From positions 1-31,731 of the forward strand of contig JBFLYA010000017.1 of assembly GCA_040757115.1 (NCBI GenBank): 31,731 nucleotides of DNA, written 5' to 3'. The translations under genes and the position numbers were made by a program. Shown here piece by piece: positions 1-8,300 of this stretch. Within the stretch, counting starts at the first letter, position 1, and each line of letters starts with the position of its first letter. The stretch comes from a bacterium. Its GTDB lineage: Bacteria; UBA9089; CG2-30-40-21; SBAY01. The notes under the pieces were generated by a model. That model saw nothing but the letters and a program-made list of their open reading frames with translations, had not been told where the DNA came from and ran no database searches.

Positions 1-239
1 TAATAATTAATTTTTTAATTTTATTTTCAACCCCCACCCCCCAATCTTGGGGGCTTTAATAAGGAATTAGGATTGTGGCATTCAAAATGACCAACAATAT
101 ATATTATACGAGGACGATGAAAATGGGGGAAGAACACACCCCTGACCGAACACTGAGGCTGGGGGTGAAGGGAAAATTCGAGGTGTGTGAAGACTAATAA
201 AATCAACGCTCAATTTTATCCGAGTTCTAAATAAAAAAG
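1..239. other. Non-coding region with short hairpins
   Basis: No convincing gene is seen here. The left edge is AT-rich. A C-rich run is followed by a small hairpin at 38-53. A second possible stem pairs CACCCC near 136-141 with GGGGTG near 168-173. These pieces look like degenerate intergenic repeats and not like coding sequence. Any gene to the left ends before the window. Confidence 0.5.
38..53. terminator. Weak hairpin, possible terminator of an off-window gene
   Basis: Five C's pair with five G's, plus one A-T pair, around a four-base loop. The stem is perfect, but only a short, interrupted T stretch follows (CTTTAAT). It is therefore a poor match to a Rho-independent terminator. It might end a gene lying left of the window, or be a chance product of the C-rich run. 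Confidence 0.25.
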
Positions 240-240
240 G
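232..240 (+). repeat. Left 9-bp flanking direct repeat (candidate target-site duplication)
   Basis: TAAAAAAGG lies immediately outside the left end of the inverted-repeat element at 241-467. The same nine bases recur exactly at 468-476, immediately outside its right end. This is the arrangement expected of a target-site duplication. The sequence is A-rich, so chance cannot be wholly excluded. Confidence 0.55.
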
Positions 241-467
241 TAACCGTTCAGGCTATATATCAAAAGTGTAAGAAAGGGGATAAGGAGATAAGAGTGATAT
301 GGAGATAAGATAATAGAAATAGATTGAAATTTATAGAAATTAGGTAGAAATTGATTGTGGAAAACAACAAATTTCCATAAATTTCTATTAATTTCAATTT
401 TTTTAATAATATCTCCCTATCTCCTTAATCTCCACATCTCCTTTTGTTACACCACCTGAACGCTTAC
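241..467. mobile_element. MITE-like inverted-repeat element
   Basis: The segment can fold almost entirely on itself. The outer ends carry TAACCGTTCAGG (241-252) and, inverted, CCTGAACGCTTA (455-466), which match at 11 of 12 positions. Purine-rich GGAGATAAG-like words follow in the left arm and their complements in the right arm. The inner arms at about 322-353 and 369-400 match well around a short loop near 354-368. No transposase is encoded, and perfect 9-bp direct repeats abut both ends. Together these features fit a non-autonomous miniature inverted-repeat transposable element of about 227 bp. The arms are imperfect, so the insertion is not very recent. Its right edge lies within 25 bases of the start of the membrane protein gene at 492. 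An alternative is a large hairpin intergenic repeat that does not transpose. Confidence 0.6.
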
Positions 468-476
468 TAAAAAAGG
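468..476 (+). repeat. Right 9-bp flanking direct repeat
   Basis: This is an exact second copy of TAAAAAAGG (first copy 232-240). It overlaps the start of the ribosome binding site of the gene at 492. The right insertion boundary therefore runs into that gene's translation signal. Confidence 0.55.
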
Positions 477-480
477 AGGT
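472..480 (+). promoter_or_regulatory. Strong ribosome binding site for the membrane protein gene
   Basis: AAAGGAGGT is a near-perfect anti-16S match, 11 bases before the ATG at 492. It partly coincides with the right direct repeat of the adjacent mobile element. Confidence 0.6.
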
Positions 481-491
481 GTGAGGAAAAA

Positions 492-917
492 ATGATGGTA
501 ATAAGATGGATTGTATCAGGGGTAGTGGTAGCGATAATTTCGCAGGTTGTGGGATTTGTAATCTATGGGCTGATATTTGGTAAATTTTGTGCGATGAGTG
601 AAGGTATCTGGCGACCGATGACGGATATTTGCTGGAGTGTGGGGATGCCATTGACAGACCTTCTGGCAGGTCTAATGTTTGCCCTCGGTTATCTTTTACT
701 TTACAAAGGGATACCAGGTAAAGGGATAAATAAAGGTTTTACCTTTGGGCTAATCGTTTGGCTTATGGCAAGGGTGCCAGGTGAGTTGTATTTTTATACT
801 ATGATTCCAATTCATCGGATGCTTGTCTTTGCCGGTTGGTTGCAGGGACTTCTCTCTTTATGCCTGGGAGGATTGGTCATAGCCGCCCTCTACGGCAAGA
901 CATTGGAAGAAAAATAG
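492..917 (+). CDS. Small integral membrane protein, four predicted helices, unknown function
   Basis: The product has 141 residues and is strongly hydrophobic. Helices are expected at about residues 6-29, 52-71, 81-97 and 111-134. A short connecting stretch rich in charged and polar residues follows helix 1 (KFCAMSEGIWRPMTD), and the C-terminal tail is charged (KTLEEK). Helices 3 and 4 contain GLIVWL, a Pro-Gly-Glu, Tyr-x-Tyr, Ile-Pro, then GWLQGL and GGLVIAALYG. Such Gly/Pro-rich patterns are common in small uncharacterised four-helix membrane proteins. I cannot assign a family or substrate. Two ATG codons stand in tandem (492 and 495); the first is taken because of the good upstream ribosome binding site. 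The gene stands alone: an inverted-repeat element lies just upstream, so its promoter is probably inside or beyond that element. About 260 bases separate it from the next gene. Confidence 0.8.
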   Translation: MMVIRWIVSGVVVAIISQVVGFVIYGLIFGKFCAMSEGIWRPMTDICWSVGMPLTDLLAGLMFALGYLLLYKGIPGKGINKGFTFGLIVWLMARVPGELYFYTMIPIHRMLVFAGWLQGLLSLCLGGLVIAALYGKTLEEK

Positions 918-1174
918 TCATAAACCAGATAACACAGATTTTAAAGAAAAACCACTAAGGCACTAAGAACACGAAGAAGTAGTCATATCCCCGCGGGACA
1001 CAAACAGCAATGAAAATTTATCACACAAAGACACGGACATGCAGAGAGAGAAAGAGAAGTATTTTATAAAGTTCCTCACGCAAAGACGCAAAAGACGCAA
1101 AGAAAAATAAGGGGAAAATTACCTTGGCGACCTTTGCGAGAAAAAAAAGGGATATTTAAGCAAATAAGAGTAAA
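918..1174. other. Non-coding region with short recurrent repeat fragments
   Basis: No gene is seen. The stretch holds pieces that look like intergenic repeat debris: CACTAAGGCACTAAGAACAC near 953-972, the palindrome CCCGCGGG at 990-997, and CACAAAGACACGGAC near 1023-1037. CGCAAAG occurs at 1079 and again at 1096, and its complement CTTTGCG at 1132-1138 allows an inverted-repeat stem over 1079-1138. No clear promoter is seen for the gene at 1175. The bases before that ATG (AATAAGAG) are only a weak ribosome binding site. Confidence 0.5.
1079..1138. repeat. CGCAAAG / CTTTGCG inverted repeat
   Basis: CGCAAAG occurs twice as direct copies (1079-1085 and 1096-1102), and its reverse complement lies at 1132-1138. 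The intervening sequence is A-rich. It is probably a degenerate member of an intergenic repeat family; no function can be read from it. Confidence 0.45.
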
Positions 1175-1531
1175 ATGACTAAGCAATTTTCAACATACTT
1201 GTTAGATGAAATACTTTTGAAAGAAAAAATAAAAAGGGAGAATTTGCGTCGCCAACTAATCGAGAAGGTGCTAGCTACACTAACAAAACTTTCTGATAAG
1301 GTTAGTTTTAAAGAGGCATATCTGTTTGGTTCTATTGTCAATCCAAACAGTTTCTCCGAAAAATCTGATGTGGATATTGGCTTTGTTGATTTAAGTGACC
1401 GGGATTTCTTTAAAACTATGGCATTTATTTCAAGAGAAATTGGAATAGATGTTGATGTCGTTCAATTAGAAGGTCATCGTTTGGAAGAGAAGATAAAGGA
1501 TAAAGGTATAAGATGGATAAAGAAGGTTTAG
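1175..1531 (+). CDS. MNT-type minimal nucleotidyltransferase, probable antitoxin of a HEPN/MNT pair
   Basis: The 118-residue product has the hallmark of the DNA polymerase beta-like minimal nucleotidyltransferases. LFGS (Gly52-Ser53) is followed by an Asp pair in SDVDIGFVD (Asp65, Asp67). A third acidic position lies in IDVDVVQLE (Asp92 or Asp94). These residues would bind the metal ions and nucleotide. In the characterised MntA proteins the enzyme adds AMP groups to the partner HEPN toxin and silences it. The N-terminal 45 residues are a charged, helical extension. The gene overlaps the downstream HEPN gene by 19 bases, which strongly suggests translational coupling in one operon. All catalytic residues look intact, so the protein is probably active. 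The ribosome binding site is weak. Function as antitoxin is inferred from the motif and the pairing; the substrate is not shown by the sequence. Confidence 0.85.
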   Translation: MTKQFSTYLLDEILLKEKIKRENLRRQLIEKVLATLTKLSDKVSFKEAYLFGSIVNPNSFSEKSDVDIGFVDLSDRDFFKTMAFISREIGIDVDVVQLEGHRLEEKIKDKGIRWIKKV

Positions 1532-2007
1532 TTGTTCTAAAAGCTACAGTATCAAGGCAAATTGAGGAGATTGAAAAACTCTATGTTAGGATTGAGGACC
1601 GTAAACAAAAAAGAGGTAAATCAGGAATAGAAAGTCTTGCTTATCAACTACATAATCTCTATTGTGCCTTTGAAGACCTTTTTAAGATTGTGACTGATAG
1701 TTTTGATAATCATATCCAGAACAAAACCCATTACCATATAGAATTGCTAAGACGGATGACGATGACTATTGAAGGTATTCGACCAGCACTAATTTCTCAA
1801 GAAAATTATGAGTTATTGGATAATCTCAGAGCATTTAGACATCTTTTTCGGCATGCTTATTCTTATGAATTGGATGAAAGAAAAATAAAGATAGTTTTAG
1901 CCGACGCCATAAAATTAAAAAAACGCTACCAAAATGATATTAACATCTTTTTGAAAAGTATTGAGGGGAGACGGTCATCCCCGTTGGGGCATAAAGGAAG
2001 AAGATGA
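1513..2007 (+). CDS. HepT-like HEPN-domain protein, probable ribonuclease toxin
   Basis: The 164-residue, mostly helical product begins inside the 3' end of the nucleotidyltransferase gene. Its key segment, at residues 106-118 (RAFRHLFRHAYSY), contains the HEPN R-x4-H signature (Arg109, His114) with Tyr116 two residues on. In HepT toxins this arrangement forms the RNase site and the tyrosine accepts AMP from MntA. The preceding EGIRPALISQENYELLDNL is typical of the HepT-like subfamily that pairs with MNT proteins, as far as I recognise it. The last 13 or so residues (GRRSSPLGHKGRR) are unlike the helical body, and their DNA (about 1969-2004) resembles the repeat-rich intergenic DNA. The original stop may have been lost and the frame extended. 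Size and gene order fit a type VII toxin-antitoxin system. An alternative is a HEPN protein without toxicity. Confidence 0.8.
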   Translation: MDKEGLVVLKATVSRQIEEIEKLYVRIEDRKQKRGKSGIESLAYQLHNLYCAFEDLFKIVTDSFDNHIQNKTHYHIELLRRMTMTIEGIRPALISQENYELLDNLRAFRHLFRHAYSYELDERKIKIVLADAIKLKKRYQNDINIFLKSIEGRRSSPLGHKGRR

Positions 2008-2034
2008 AAATGGGTTTGATGGTTCAGGTGAAAT

Positions 2035-2061
2035 CAGGCTAAAGCCTGTGGCTACCAGCCT
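2035..2061. repeat. Tandem palindromes downstream of the HEPN gene
   Basis: CAGGCTAAAGCCTG is a perfect palindrome. It is followed immediately by GGCT-ACC-AGCC, a four-base stem with a three-base loop. Both lie about 30 bases after the HEPN stop. They may act in transcript stabilisation or be remnants of a dispersed repeat family. Confidence 0.5.
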
Positions 2062-2110
2062 TCCCGAGTCCCGATTTTTAGAAGAACCCTTCAGCCTTCA
2101 ACCTGATTAC

Positions 2111-2162
2111 GGACACGGAAAACGGACACGATTTACGAATTTTCAGTGTTTCATCCGTGTCC
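2111..2162. repeat. Inverted repeat GGACACGG / CCGTGTCC
   Basis: Eight-base perfect arms are separated by about 36 bases, which include a second partial GGACACG at 2124-2130. The sequence around the right arm (TTTCATCCGTGTCCATCTG) looks like part of a dispersed intergenic repeat. Similar CACGGAC words occur at about 1031-1037 in the other intergenic region, which supports a shared repeat family. Confidence 0.4.
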
Positions 2163-2264
2163 ATCTGTGGCTGAATAGTTACTTTAATTTTACTTATAAA
2201 TTTCAATCCTTATTCGTATTCATAAACGGTAGAATTTGAGGACAAGACATATCGAAAAAAGATT

Positions 2265-2273
2265 GGAGAAGAG
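2265..2273 (+). promoter_or_regulatory. Ribosome binding site of the giant gene
   Basis: GGAGAAGAG directly precedes the ATG at 2274, with GGAG ending five bases before it. The frame has a stop (TAA) at 2223-2225 and no ATG between, so this site fixes the start codon. Confidence 0.65.
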
Positions 2274-2360
2274 ATGAGTGGTTATTTTAAAAGTAAATTA
2301 GTTAGTTTCATAGTCATAAGTGGTATTGGACTGTTTTTATTTAACTCCAATGTTTGGGCG
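2274..2360 (+). other. Signal peptide of the giant protein
   Basis: Residues 1-29 show a Lys-containing N-region (MSGYFKSK), a hydrophobic core (LVSFIVISGIGLFLF), then a polar C-region ending SNVWA before ATT. Cleavage is expected after Ala29, which satisfies the small-residue rule at -1 and -3 (Val, Ala). No lipobox cysteine is present. The protein should therefore be exported by Sec and not anchored as a lipoprotein. Confidence 0.8.
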
Positions 2361-5300
2361 GCTACAACATTGTCCGTAGATTATATTAGTGGACCTGAGG
2401 TTCTCTACGATTCTACTACTGCCGGTCCCTCTCTTTTCACTCTGGGAGTGGCGATAAGAAACACGGGTGGTGAATCTGCCAATAATGTTATAGCTGTTTT
2501 AGATTTTGCCCCATCGGGTTCCTGGACTTATGGTTATGGAGAGGCAACCAGTAGCGGAACGATTACCTCCGGAACTGCTAGCCGAAGTTTTCTCACTCCA
2601 TTATCTCCTAATGCTACCTATACTGCCTTTTGGACAGTCAAATATCCTTGTCTCTCAGAGGGGGTTGTTCATACCTTTACCGTTACAGTAAGAGCTGATA
2701 ATGCCTCTCCCATAGTTTATAATGGCACACTTACGACTCACAATGTCGCAGCTACAGGTGTTGGTGGGACTCCAGTAGGAACATTACAAGGGATTGCAGG
2801 TGGAATTTTAGAGTTTGTGGTTACCTACGACTATGGTAATGTGGGAGCTAGTAATGCTGTTTATGTTCAACCTACAGGAAATAAAGTTGCAGTTGGTGCT
2901 ACTCCAGAGATAATTTTTGATGCCTCTATGTATCGGTTAACAGAAATATGGGGAACATATACCTATACAGATCTTTCTCCCTCTCCAGGGACATTTAGTG
3001 ATAAATTATACTTCCCAGCAGGTTTTCTTGGAAATGCTGCTTTTCTAACTGCCCATTATAAATTCCTTTGTCTGGCAGAAGGGCAAAACCGTGTAGTTCC
3101 GTATGGTGCGAAGGTAGGTGCGCAAAATCAATATAATAACTCATATAATGATGAGACTACTTATGTTACTTTACAGGGGAGCGTGACTTTGACATTAAAC
3201 AAATTTGTAGATTTTGGGACTATTACCCCAGGCGGGACACTTACCTATACCATTGTCTATAAAAATACCTCCGGCACTTATACGGCTAATTATGTTAGTA
3301 TTACGGATGTTATCCCAGCCAGCACTACTTATATCAGCCTTACCGGAAATGGTACTTATAATCCTACAACTAACAAGATTACCTGGGATATTGGGAGTAT
3401 TGGAACAAATACTCAAGGCACGGTAACTTTTAAGGTCAGGGTGAACAATGTTGAGGCGGGGACAATTACCAATATAGCTGAATTATACATTGCCGATAAT
3501 GCCAGCCCTACACTTGTTGCCAGTGTTACCACGACGGTTTATAATGTGCCGCCAGTAATTCAAGTTATCTCACCCAATGGTGGTGAATATTGGAGTGGAA
3601 CAAATACGATTAAATGGACATATTTTGATAGCAATGGCACAACGACTATTGGTTATGTGATAGCCTATTCTACGGCAGGAACTACCTGGATAGACATCAC
3701 TACCGGGACAGTAGCTGGCTTGGCACAAATAGGCACTTCAACTTATGACTGGAATGTTGGAACTCAGACAGATGGCACTTATACCATTCGTGTTGTTGGA
3801 ACTGATACCTATACAGGTGATTTAGGTCCTGCGCCTGGTAGAGGGACAGATACATCGGATGCCTATTTTACCATTGATAATACAGCACCACAAGTAACGA
3901 TTACTTCACCAACGATGAATAGTCCAGCGACAAAGTCAGCGGGACAAACAGTAAATATCTCCTTTAATTATACCGAATTTAGCCCTCAAACCTATACTGT
4001 CCGAATTTTTAATGGGGCGACGGTGATTGGAAGTAAGACAGTGAGTTCAGGATTAAACCCTGGAACGAATGTTGCTACCTCAACGGATGTATCTCTTTTG
4101 CTGACGGCTCAGAGTGGTTCCTACACCGTAGAGGTGGTAATGATAGATAACTTTGGTAGAACTGGCACAAGTAGTGAAGCAGGGGCGGTCCAGGTTAGAA
4201 ATCCAAAGGTAGAAATAGTCAGCACTGTCCCGACTAAAATTATTGATAATGAAAGCGATGATTTATTGAAAATAAGTATCTTCAATAACACCCCTACCTC
4301 ACCAATCGAATGGGCAAAGGTGGATATTAAATTTACTACCAATGGCACAACACCAATTACTGGAACTGAAGCGAGTAATTTATTCTCGCAGTTATGGATT
4401 GCCGTGGATAATGGTGATGGTATTTTTACTTATTTGGTTGACGATGTTCCGGCGACATCTACAACCGATTTTTCCTCTCTGGGCACAAGTGGGATTTTGT
4501 CTATAGTTTTCAATGATGGAGATTCAAATCTTCAAATAAGTTCTGGGGCAACAAAGACTTTCTTTGTCGTCCTCCAGGTAAAGCAGGATGCCAGTGCTCA
4601 AGGGACAAAGACATTTGTCGTCTCGATGGATGAAAACGGCACGCAAGGCACCAGTAGTAATTTAGAGTTCATTGTTGATGATGATGGGCTATCAGACAAT
4701 CCTCTGGTTTTAGAGCAAGAAGGGGCTGAGTTAGTTAGTTCTACTCAATGTGCCGCTGTACCAGAAGACCCAACTATAACCGTAACTGATACCGCCCCTA
4801 CTACCTTAAAAGATGGCAGTATTGATGATATTTTAAAGATAGCGGTTAAACATAATAGCAGTTCTCTGGCAGGAAATATCGAATTTGCCTACCTGACGAT
4901 GAAATTTACCTCAGATGGAATCCCTCTTACCGGCACAACCACACCTCAAGCACTATTCCAGAATATATTTGTCTTTCGTGATGGCACTACTACCGGTGTA
5001 GGGAATTATGGGTCAGAGGATATTTGTGTCGCCACAGTTACTCAGGGTAGTATTAGTTTAAGTTCAAACGGGACAATGACTATTAGTTTAGCAGACCCAA
5101 GTTCTTATACGGTTACCTCCTGGGGCACTACCTCTACATACTTTTTGGGGGTTGAACTGACTCAAGGGGCAAGTGGTTGGGCAACCAGGACCTTTGCGGT
5201 GACGGTGAATGCCATAGCAGGTGATGTAGTCATTGAGGATGAAACCACTGATACTCAACTTGGGATTAAAGATAATTCCTCAGGCTCAGTGCAATCTACT

Positions 5301-8300
5301 CAGGTAAAGGCTATCCCCAAAGATCCTGCTGTGGTTGGAACAAATACTGCTCCAGTTAATATCCCGGATGGTAGTGATGACGACCTTTTAAAGATAACCG
5401 TAACCAATACGGGTACTACAACTTCAGGAAGTATTGGGTTTGGGACTTCAACATTTAGATTTACCAAAGATGGCACTACTGCTTTATCTCCGCAGGATGC
5501 AAGTAGATTGTTTGCCTATTTCTATCTCTATCGGGATACAGGGGATGGTTCTTATAGTTCATCTACTGATAGTCGGGTGGCTACTTACACACCCTCCCTT
5601 GATACAAATGGTGAGCAGACCTTTGTTTTTGGCACAAGTGATACGAATTTCAAGACGGATGGAGGGACAGCCACTATCTATTTTCTTGTAGTCAAACTAT
5701 CTGGCACAGCGAGTGGTTATGCGACAGATACATTTGTTGCCGCGATAATTTTGGCAAAGACCTTTGATTGGCGGGATAAATTTGAATTATCCACGACATT
5801 TACCCCCGCGACATCTACCCAGGTTAAGGCAATTCCGGTTAAACCAGAGGTAGATGTAACCAATATTGCCCCTATCAAGATATGCGAAAATGAGAAAGAT
5901 GCACTTTTGAAGATAAAGTTAATTAATCCGGGTATGGGTGGGGCACAAGATATAAAGTTTGCCAGTGTAACGGTAAGGTTTGGAAGTCAGACGGATATGC
6001 AGTTGACCAGCTCACAGGCACAGGCTTTGTTTAAGAAATTGTATGTTTATTATGATGAAGATGGGAATGGGTTATTTGGGGCAGGTGATATAGTTGTTGG
6101 TAGTCTGACGCAATCAAATATCGCCGGGACAAATACCATTGAACTTGAGTCAGGCACGAGGACTACGGTTTCTGCCGGAGGCTCTGCTACCTATCTTTTA
6201 GTTGTAGAATTAACCGGCACGGCAAGTAGTACCTCACCACGCGTATTTATGGCCAAGATAAAGGAAGATACCGACCCGGTAGTCAGGGCAGGGGATACTA
6301 ATGAGCAACTTAGCCTAGCTACCTCTGACTTAGGGACATCCACACAGGTAACTGTGGTGTCGCCTAACCCTGATGTTGCGGCTACCTCTACCGCACCTTC
6401 CCCTTCAACGATGAGTGACTTACAAAAAGAGGATTTGCTGAGACTGACATTGACCCATAAAGGTATTTCAGGTTCACAGGATATAAGATTGGCTACCGTT
6501 ACTGTGAAACTTACCTCGAATGGTAGTTCGCCACTGGATACTCCGCAGGCAAAATCATTGTTTGACAAAATCATTATCTATTACGACACCAATGGCATCT
6601 TTGAAGAGAGTGATACGGTAGTTGGCAGTGTAACTAATGCCAATATCTCTCTGGATGGTGGTAAGCAGAAGATAGACCTTTACAATACCGCGGATGCAGT
6701 TGTTTCTGTAGGGAGTCCTAAATCATATTTTGTCGTGGTGGAGTTGAGGGGGACTGCCAGTGATTCTGGTGTTCGTACCTTTGCGGCAACCTTTGAGCCG
6801 GCTACTGATACTACGGTCAGGGATAATCTATCGAATATTATCCTGACGGTTAATCCGACCTCTTCGGTTACCACTGCCGTAATCACTGCTCAAGGCACAC
6901 CAACACCACCCAATGTTTATGTCTATGATTCAGCCCCGGCTTCAATTATTAGTGGTGAGAAGAATGACCTTCTGATGATAAAACTTGGGCATACGGGTGA
7001 TGCAAAGGATGCGGATATCGAGATGGCAAGTTTGAAAGTTAAATTTACTAATGGCACACCTACATTTACTGAATTGACTGATACTGAGGCGGCGAATTTA
7101 TTTCAAGCGGTCTATGTCTATCTTGACAGCGGCAATAATAACTATGATGAAAGTGATACCCAGGTTGGAGCAACGACTACTATTAAAGGGAGTACTACCT
7201 TTACCTTTACTGATGGAGATACAAATGTGCAGGTGCCTAAATCTGTTGGCACAAAGACTTATTTGTTAGTGGTGAAACTGACAGCCAATGCTAATGATTA
7301 TGGCACATTTTCCGCTACGATTGATGGCTCAAAGGTAGTTGCTCAGGATGCCAATACCGATGGCACACTTACCATCGGAGGTTATAATGTAGGCACATCT
7401 ACCTCATTGAAATCCGCATCAGCAGACCCGTCGATTGTAGTGGATAGCACCGGGCCCGGGACGACAACGATTGACCCAGACTTTGGCAGGATGCTCAATG
7501 ATGAAACCAATGATTTGCTGAGATTAAATGTGAGTCATCACGGCATTCCGGCAACGGTAGGACTTATATTTGCGACGGTTACAGTTAGATTTACTGATGG
7601 CAATAGTGATTTATCAACTCTCCAGGCAAAGGAATTGTTTGAGAATATCTTCATTTATCTGGATAATGGCGATTTTGAATTTGGTGGTACTGATACTCCG
7701 GTAGCCACAATTACTAATGCCCAGATAGACCTTTCTGGTGGCATTCAGAAGATAGACTTGCCCAATAATTCCTCTACTCAAATTGGCACAGGTGCAACCC
7801 AATATTACTTTTTAGTCATAGACCTGAAGGCAACCGCTACCCTGGGTGCGATAAACACATTTAATGCCATTATCGATGGTGAGGAATGCACCTTACGACG
7901 GCAGGATAACCTTGCTACACATACTATTAGTCCAACTACACCGGCGACATCTACCCCAACGACCAAAATCGTGATGAAAAATCCTACGGTAGATGTAGAT
8001 GATACTGCCCCATCACCGCCAACAATGACCGATGGTGAGCAGGAAGATTTGTTGCGAATTAAGGTATATCATGGAGAAACAGCTACTACTTTGCCCAATG
8101 TCCGATTTGCTACCCTAACTGTAACTTTCCTTGGTGGTAAGACAGGGGCAACTTTGACTACTACAGAGGCACAGAATTTATTCAGTAATGTCTGGATGTA
8201 TTTAGATTCTGGAAATGATGGCACATATAGTTTATCTTCAGACACTATTCGGGTAGGCACTGCTACAACCATAAATGGGGTAACTTCCATTTCTGTTGCC

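Larger units (their letters stand above)
2008..2273. other. Palindrome-rich intergenic region before the giant gene
   Basis: No gene is supported. Three structures are visible: a perfect 14-base palindrome CAGGCTAAAGCCTG at 2035-2048; a small GGCT-ACC-AGCC hairpin directly after it (2051-2061); and an 8-base inverted repeat GGACACGG / CCGTGTCC at 2111-2118 and 2155-2162. A TATAAA at 2195-2200 in an AT-rich stretch could be a -10 element for the giant gene, but no good -35 stands at the right distance. No terminator with a T-run is seen after the HEPN gene; TTTTT at about 2075-2079 follows no clear stem. Confidence 0.45.

Noticed and set aside
403-651. Minus-strand open frame across the hairpin element and the membrane protein gene
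   Set aside because: It is antisense to a well-supported gene with a strong ribosome binding site, and half of it is the low-complexity arm of the inverted-repeat element.
2172-2200. A sigma-70 promoter for the giant gene
   Set aside because: TATAAA at 2195-2200 is a fair -10, but the bases at the proper -35 distance match poorly, and AT-rich spacers give such hexamers by chance.
1961-2239. Plus-strand open frame of 92 codons overlapping the HEPN 3' end
   Set aside because: It runs through palindromic spacer DNA, has mixed-composition text with no domain, and ends just before the giant gene. It is better explained as non-coding spacer.
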